NCBI GenBank assembly: GCA_964486685.1 | Contig: CAZAOE010000001.1 | Span: 42,597-106,596 of the forward strand | Length of the DNA stretch: 64,000 nt | Source of the DNA: JAIOTH01 sp964486685 | Lineage (GTDB): Bacteria > Patescibacteriota > Patescibacteriia > UBA1558 > S5-K13 | Direction of reading: 5' to 3' | In this document: piece by piece, positions 59,494 to 64,000 of the stretch | How the letters are laid out: each line of letters opens with the position of its first letter | Numbering within the stretch: the first letter of the stretch is position 1 | Position numbers and translations under genes: made by a program | Notes under the pieces: generated by a model | The model's input: the letters and a program-made list of their open reading frames with translations, nothing else | Told to the model about the DNA's origin: nothing | Databases searched by the model: none

Positions 59494-61263
59494 CTACTTT
59501 TTAATATAAGTTATAATTTCTTGTCCGGCACTCAGACCAGATAATATTTCTACTAAACCTTCATCGCCATATATACCAGTAGTGATATTTATTTCTTTTA
59601 TTTTTTCGTTTTCCAGAATGCGAACGATTTTACCCTGACCATTTTTTTCTACTATGGCTCGAGCTGGAATTACTAAAATATCTTGTTTTTCGGCAGTTAT
59701 AATTATAGCATTAGCAGTCATTCCGGGTTTTATCTTTTGGTTTAAATCTTCCGGGGGGTTAAATTGAATTTTAGTTTTATAATAAGTAACATCTTGAATA
59801 ATAGTTTCGGCTGGCTCAATATCATAAACCTGGCCATAAAATTTTAAATCATCGCCGAAAGCATCCAAAGTTATTTCTACTCGGTCACTTTTTGAGATTT
59901 TATTAATATCGGTTTCAGAAATATCTATTTCTAATTCTAATTCATTGTTAGTTAATAAATAAATAACCGGGGAGTTGGTATTAACCTGTTCACCAACGTC
60001 AAATTTTATTTTAGTAACTACTCCGTTGATTGGGGCTTTAATAATACTATTTTGAATTTGATTAGTTATTGATGCTAAAGATGCCCGGGCTTGTTTAACT
60101 TGGGCTTGATAGAGGACAATGTCTTGATAAGCAGCCGGAGCTTTTAATTTAGCTAATTCGGCCTCAGTTAATTTTAATAATTCTAAATTAGTATCTACTT
60201 TGGCTTCATAAGTGACTATTTGTTGTTCACCAGAGATTATAGCTGAATTCAGGGCATTATTAGTAGAGAGGATAGTATTATTTAAATCTTGTTTATCTAT
60301 TTGCACATAAGATATGGCCGTGCTAATGGTAGTAATTTGAGTACTAATGGTTGATTTATAGGCATCTAATTCTGTCTGAGTAAAAGAAGAAGAGGTAATT
60401 GTATTTTCTAACATGTCATAAGAATAATTAAGAGTAGCAAAAACTTTGTTTAAGAAATTTAAACAAGCGTCTGAAGCAGTGTTGACATTGTTTTCATTAT
60501 TAGTCAATTTAGCAGTATCTAAACTGGAATCAACATTATTTTCTAGATTTAAGGCCAGAGCTAAATAGGTTTTAGTATTGCTGAGGGTAGAGGTGTCTCT
60601 GGCTCCCAATAAATTTTGAGTATCCTGGTCATCTAAAATAGTATTGATATTATCTAAAGCAGTTTCCCCTTTACTAGCATTAGTTTCAATACTAAGCAAA
60701 GCATCTGTTTTTTTATTATTTATTTCAGCTGTTTTATTATTTTCGGCTTGAGATATATTTTCTTGAACAGTGTTATGAATACTTTCCAATTCTTCAATAG
60801 AAGTTAAATAAGCGGTGCGGGCTTTATTAACATTGGCCTCGCTAACAGCTATTTCATAACTGGTTGCCCCAGCTACTAATTTATCTAATTTGGCTTGGGC
60901 TATTTCTAAATTAGCTTGGTATTCTCTTTGTTTGATTGATAAATCTTCATAATCTAATTTAGCTAAAATGTCGGTACTACTGACTTGCTGACCAATTTTA
61001 ATTGGTATTTCAGATATTTTTCCAGAATTAGAAAAACTGAGCTCAACTTCATTTACAGATTTAATGGTCCCAGTTTCACTGACTGTTTGAATCAGACCCC
61101 TTTTTTCTACTTGAGCAAAAGTATATTCAGTTTTATTTTTTTTGCCCAAAGTAAAGAAAATTATTATTAAGACGAGAATAATAATACCAATTATAAGAAT
61201 AATTTTCTTTTTCTTTTTTTTCTTTTTTGGTTTTTCCTCAGATAGAGGAGTATTATTTTCCAT
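59494..61263 (-). CDS. MacA/HlyD-like membrane fusion protein (589 aa)
   Basis: A lysine-rich N-tail ('KPKKKKKKKK') leads to one membrane helix (about 21-41), a biotinyl-lipoyl half motif ('GTIKSVNEVELSFSNSGKI'), a very long coiled-coil region (about 110-395), the second lipoyl half ('SIIKAPINGVVTKIKFDVG') and beta-barrel domains. At 589 residues it is much longer than typical MacA (about 370), mainly through the hairpin, which would reach farther from the membrane. No TolC-like gene is in the window. First gene of the exporter unit. Confidence 0.88.
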   Translation of the reverse strand: MENNTPLSEEKPKKKKKKKKIILIIGIIILVLIIIFFTLGKKNKTEYTFAQVEKRGLIQTVSETGTIKSVNEVELSFSNSGKISEIPIKIGQQVSSTDILAKLDYEDLSIKQREYQANLEIAQAKLDKLVAGATSYEIAVSEANVNKARTAYLTSIEELESIHNTVQENISQAENNKTAEINNKKTDALLSIETNASKGETALDNINTILDDQDTQNLLGARDTSTLSNTKTYLALALNLENNVDSSLDTAKLTNNENNVNTASDACLNFLNKVFATLNYSYDMLENTITSSSFTQTELDAYKSTISTQITTISTAISYVQIDKQDLNNTILSTNNALNSAIISGEQQIVTYEAKVDTNLELLKLTEAELAKLKAPAAYQDIVLYQAQVKQARASLASITNQIQNSIIKAPINGVVTKIKFDVGEQVNTNSPVIYLLTNNELELEIDISETDINKISKSDRVEITLDAFGDDLKFYGQVYDIEPAETIIQDVTYYKTKIQFNPPEDLNQKIKPGMTANAIIITAEKQDILVIPARAIVEKNGQGKIVRILENEKIKEINITTGIYGDEGLVEILSGLSAGQEIITYIKK

Positions 61264-61331
61264 ATATTTATTATTTAGTTTAATTAGTCATTTATTAGGT
61301 AATTATAACAGATTATTATATGTTTAGAAAA

Positions 61332-61388
61332 TTACCACCCTGAGGGTGGTAAAAAAGCGACGGCTTTTAATTCCGACCCTGAGGGTCG
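61332..61388. repeat. GACCCTGAGGGTC-type palindromes upstream of the transposase
   Basis: TTACCACCCTGAGGGTGGTAA (61332-61352, split here as TTACCACCCT-G-AGGGTGGTAA) and CGACCCTGAGGGTCG (61374-61388). The core CCCTGAGGG also occurs inside the transposase gene and at its 3' end. Confidence 0.75.
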
Positions 61389-61430
61389 AATTTGACAATT
61401 TTTTATTTTAGAACTAATATTTAAGTAAAT

Positions 61431-61462
61431 CCTGCACCTTTTTTTCTAAAAAAGGTGAGGGA
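61431..61462. repeat. Short CACCTTTTT/AAAAAGGTG palindrome
   Basis: CCTGCACCTTTTTTTCT pairs with AAAAAAGGTGAGGG. Compact member of the TTTACCCC/CACC family, 40 bases ahead of the transposase start; it could form a leader hairpin. Confidence 0.6.
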
Positions 61463-61501
61463 TAAATGGGTCGCATGATTTTATCATTGACCTATTTTTT
61501 T

Positions 61502-62107
61502 ATGGCAAATAAAAATAATACTATTTATCCAGGTAAAATTTATCATGTTTATAACCGAGCAGTTGAGAAGAGGAGAATATTTTATACCGAGCAAGATTAT
61601 AATTATTTTTTGCAAAAAATTTTATTTTATAAGATTATAACAGGTGTTAAATTATTATGTTATTCTTTAATTCCCAATCATCACCATTTTAGTTTGAAAG
61701 AACCGACCCTCAGGGTCGGCGACCCTGAGGGTCGGTATAAACGAAATGTTAATTGTTTTAAGGGTTCTGCTATTGGTAAATTCATGGGGCTTCTGGCAAA
61801 TTCATATACAAAATATTTTAATTGTAAATACGATCATTCTGGGCGTATTTTTCAAGGTCCCTTTCAATATAAATTAGTTGATAATGACGCTTATTTAAAA
61901 AAAATAATTCCATATATTAATTTAAACCCCTTAAAACATAATATAGTAAAAAATATTAATGATTGGCCATATACTTCGCATCATGAATATGTAGATCAAA
62001 AGAAGCTTAGGTTAATAGACGAGGAATCTTTAATAGATTTTGATGAGTATAAAGAAGACCTTGGATTTTATATTAAAGAATTAGAAGATATGGAATATGA
62101 GTTTTAA
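61502..62107 (+). CDS. REP-associated tyrosine transposase (Y1/HUH family), complete copy
   Basis: I chose ATG 61502 ('MANKNNTIYPGKIYHVYNRA') over the earlier in-frame ATG at 61466. HUH metal motif 'NHHHFSL' (about 58-64) and catalytic Tyr near 102 in 'NSYTKYFN', plus the conserved 'SGRIFQGPFQ' and 'YINLNPLKHN'. Between 'FSLKE' and 'IGKFMG' lie about 23 extra residues coded largely by two palindromes (61703-61735). These enzymes excise and insert short palindromic units. It is flanked by matching palindromes on both sides and is probably active or recently active. Confidence 0.88.
   Translation: MANKNNTIYPGKIYHVYNRAVEKRRIFYTEQDYNYFLQKILFYKIITGVKLLCYSLIPNHHHFSLKEPTLRVGDPEGRYKRNVNCFKGSAIGKFMGLLANSYTKYFNCKYDHSGRIFQGPFQYKLVDNDAYLKKIIPYINLNPLKHNIVKNINDWPYTSHHEYVDQKKLRLIDEESLIDFDEYKEDLGFYIKELEDMEYEF
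61703..61735. repeat. Two REP-like palindromes inside the transposase reading frame
   Basis: CCGACCCTCAGGGTCGG (61703-61719) and CGACCCTGAGGGTCG (61720-61734) in tandem, in frame, coding the 'PTLRVGDPEGR' stretch between the HUH and Tyr motifs. Confidence 0.75.
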
Positions 62108-62124
62108 CGACCCTCAGGGTCGTT
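62106..62124. repeat. Palindrome AACGACCCTCAGGGTCGTT at the transposase stop
   Basis: A 19-base perfect palindrome (odd centre) that overlaps the TAA stop codon of the transposase. Confidence 0.75.
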
Positions 62125-62191
62125 TACATTGATAAAAAATAATATATGTTATAATATATATATATATTAATAAATATTAATAATATTATGT

Positions 62192-62297
62192 TTACCCCGT
62201 TAGAAATTTAGGTTTTAGCGGGAATACAAAATTAAACTAAATATAAATATGGACAAGAAAAATAACACAATCAGCAAGGGCTTTCTAACGGGGTTTA
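62192..62297. repeat. Inverted repeat TTACCCCGTTAGAAA / TTTCTAACGGGGTTTAAA
   Basis: Arms at 62192-62206 and 62282-62297, with a CCTAAAACC-type region near the left arm. The right arm lies inside the next gene and codes 'GFLTGFK'; the left arm lies in its leader. Related to 48414-48496. Confidence 0.7.
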
Positions 62298-64000
62298 AAA
62301 ATAAAAAATTAATTGTATTTTTCGCTGTAGGCATAGTTTTAATTATTGGTTTTGCAATTGTAACCGCAACTGGTGGTTTTTTTGGCATTTCAGCTCCAAG
62401 CAGTTCCTCGGGCTCTACTGGTAATACTTTAGTCGGTTTTTGGACTTTAGCTGAAAGTGATTTGTATGACACAGATATATTTCAAGATATGAGCGGTAAT
62501 GGAAATAATGGAACTTCTGCTAATACTCCAGTTTATGCTTCTGACCAAGCAGGAACTCCTAATCAAGCAATGACATTTAATGGAAGTAGTGATTATGTAA
62601 CTATTGGTAATGTAGGAAGTATCAAATCATTTTCTACTTGGATATATCCAACTGCTGATACTAAAAGTATTGCTGATTTTGATGGTGGAACTACATCTAT
62701 TGAAATTGATGGTTCAAATAATATCACAGCTACAGGTTGGACTTCTCCTACTATTTATGTAAATGGTATTGCTTCTGATGATATTACTCTTAATACTTGG
62801 AATTTTATAACCATTACAAGCGATACTAATGTTAACGCTTCTGCTTTAGTTTTAGGTAAAGAAACAAGTTATTACACAGGAAATTATTCAGACATAGCAA
62901 TCTACTCCTCAGCTCTAACAGATGAACAAGTATCACAACTTTATAAAGCAGGTAGAACAACTGCTAAGATTAAGATAGATGCGAGTAGTCTATGGGATTT
63001 ACCAGCTTCTACTTTTGAAAGTGGAACTTATCATTGGGCAGTAAGAGGAAATAATATAATAGCCAATGTTGGGAATACACTTGAAATAACTTATGATGAT
63101 AACCAAGAAGGAGCTTATGACTTTTTAAGCGATGTTTCTGATTTAAGTTCTGATTTAGTTATTGGTAATAAATATAAATTGACCTTTGATGCCAAATATA
63201 CTGGTGGAGCTTCTGGAACATTATTAGAAGCATATTGTTCAGGCATTCTTGCACAAACTGGGGAAATAACTACTACTTTAACAAAATATGCTTTAGATTT
63301 TACAGCAAATAGTATGGCGAGTGTTTGGTTCGGTATGAGAGGAATGAGTGCTGGAAATGTTGTAACAATTGACAATATTGAACTCGTAGACATAACAAAC
63401 GCTGTAACTCCTAAACTTCAAAAAGGTTTAATACTTGATATGCCTTTGAATGATAGATATACGGAAGCAGGGAGTGATTTGGTAATAAGTAATTGTGTTA
63501 ATGTTAATTATGATACTTTTGATGGAGTAAGTGCTGATGGTTTTCACGCAATTAGTGATGGTTCAGGTGTCCATTATGGTGGAACAGCAGATGAGATAGT
63601 TTTTGTTGCTGGACATAATTATTATATTAGTTTTGATATAATATTAACAAGTGGAAGTTCTCCAATAATACAAAGCAAAATAGGGTTAGGCCAGAGTTCA
63701 TTATTTACAATGTTTACTGAAGGAGAAATAACTTCTTCAGGTAGTTATAATTATAAATGGACAGAAAGTAGTTCTTATACTGGTGTAATTCAGTTTTGGA
63801 ATGATAATAATGCTGCCGAATATACTATTTCTAATTTAGTAGTCAAAGAACTTGACGGCACTACTAAAGACCGAACACCACTATCGAATGATGGCACTGT
63901 CGAAGGAGCAACTCTTGTTTACGATGGACTTGTTAATGCTGGTGATGGTATTGCTTATATAAATCAGGATAAGGCGTATGGGACTTTTGAATGGGATTTT
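62249..64000 (+). CDS. LamG-type surface protein, 3' end outside the window
   Basis: Open from ATG 62249 to the window edge (584 codons, no stop). A short cytoplasmic N-terminus and one membrane helix (about 22-42, 'VFFAVGIVLIIGFAIVTATG') precede a Ser-rich linker and a concanavalin/LamG domain ('LVGFWTLAE', 'DMSGNGNNGT', 'AMTFNGSSDYV', 'SDIAIYSSALTDEQV'; about 60-235). Further jelly-roll-like domains follow ('YKLTFDAKYTGG', 'VTIDNIELVD', 'LDMPLNDRYTE'). Probably a glycan-binding or pilus-like surface protein. Residues 11-17 are coded by the arm of a palindromic repeat. Confidence 0.8.
   Translation, partial: MDKKNNTISKGFLTGFKNKKLIVFFAVGIVLIIGFAIVTATGGFFGISAPSSSSGSTGNTLVGFWTLAESDLYDTDIFQDMSGNGNNGTSANTPVYASDQAGTPNQAMTFNGSSDYVTIGNVGSIKSFSTWIYPTADTKSIADFDGGTTSIEIDGSNNITATGWTSPTIYVNGIASDDITLNTWNFITITSDTNVNASALVLGKETSYYTGNYSDIAIYSSALTDEQVSQLYKAGRTTAKIKIDASSLWDLPASTFESGTYHWAVRGNNIIANVGNTLEITYDDNQEGAYDFLSDVSDLSSDLVIGNKYKLTFDAKYTGGASGTLLEAYCSGILAQTGEITTTLTKYALDFTANSMASVWFGMRGMSAGNVVTIDNIELVDITNAVTPKLQKGLILDMPLNDRYTEAGSDLVISNCVNVNYDTFDGVSADGFHAISDGSGVHYGGTADEIVFVAGHNYYISFDIILTSGSSPIIQSKIGLGQSSLFTMFTEGEITSSGSYNYKWTESSSYTGVIQFWNDNNAAEYTISNLVVKELDGTTKDRTPLSNDGTVEGATLVYDGLVNAGDGIAYINQDKAYGTFEWDF

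Overview
This is about 64 kb of AT-rich DNA with the standard genetic code (TGA is used as a stop). Most genes lack a clear Shine-Dalgarno sequence. The gene content suggests a member of the Candidate Phyla Radiation (Candidatus Patescibacteria, Parcubacteria-like). The clues are paired T4SS-pilin/Ig-like surface proteins with near-identical leaders, a membrane-anchored Clp ATPase, small single-copy housekeeping genes without long biosynthetic operons, a type IV prepilin cluster, and intergenic spaces full of short palindromic repeats. This assignment is an inference; no rRNA or tRNA gene was found in the window.

Layout. 1-11.1 kb: the end of a YqeY-like gene, then two surface proteins that share a signal peptide plus two-helix pilin module; the second is a 2938-residue cysteine-rich giant. 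11.3-18.5 kb: two anchored proteins with TSP3-type calcium-binding repeats, then ybeY-dgkA, ftsA, ftsZ, nrdR and a small membrane protein. 18.5-26 kb: a MITE-like repeat, an Ltp-repeat surface protein, an orphan HsdR-N-type nuclease-like protein, a structured intergenic region, a membrane-anchored double-AAA+ Clp ATPase and glycyl-tRNA synthetase. 26-34 kb: radA, then a glucan cassette (two glycogen synthases, a GH57 enzyme, a small P-loop kinase, a GalT-like transferase), closed by a displaced second copy of the radA 3' end. 34-41.5 kb: a DUF3800-like protein, recG, rubrerythrin and desulfoferrodoxin (anaerobe-type oxygen defence), another TSP3 protein and mutM. 41.5-45.9 kb: prepilin peptidase and four prepilin/PilX-like genes. 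45.9-52.3 kb: ligA, gatC, gatA, a DsbA-like protein, lgt and a small secreted protein. 52.6-55.3 kb: an M23 peptidase ending in a type IX-secretion-like sorting domain, with a strong ribosome binding site, probably acquired from an FCB-group bacterium. 55.3-62.1 kb: a MacAB-like ABC exporter on the minus strand, lying between a truncated and a complete REP-associated tyrosine transposase. 62.2 kb to the end: a LamG-type surface protein that runs off the window.

The most unusual aspect is the network of palindromic elements. At least five kinds are recognisable: (1) TTTACCCC-CACC...GGTG-GGGGTAAA; (2) GACCCTGAGGGTC or GACCCCGGGGGTC around the transposases; (3) CCCGTTAGA...TCTAACGGG; (4) quasi-palindromes of CCTGCCCGCC type; (5) MITE-like elements with 20-30 bp terminal inverted repeats. 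Several are nested in one another. Several lie in frame inside reading frames (a radA 3' copy, both transposase copies, probably desulfoferrodoxin and the LamG gene start). This resembles in-frame palindromic elements such as those of Rickettsia, possibly mobilised by the resident transposase. The functional genes point to a small anaerobic, surface-attached cell that makes pili and large adhesins and stores or processes alpha-glucan.
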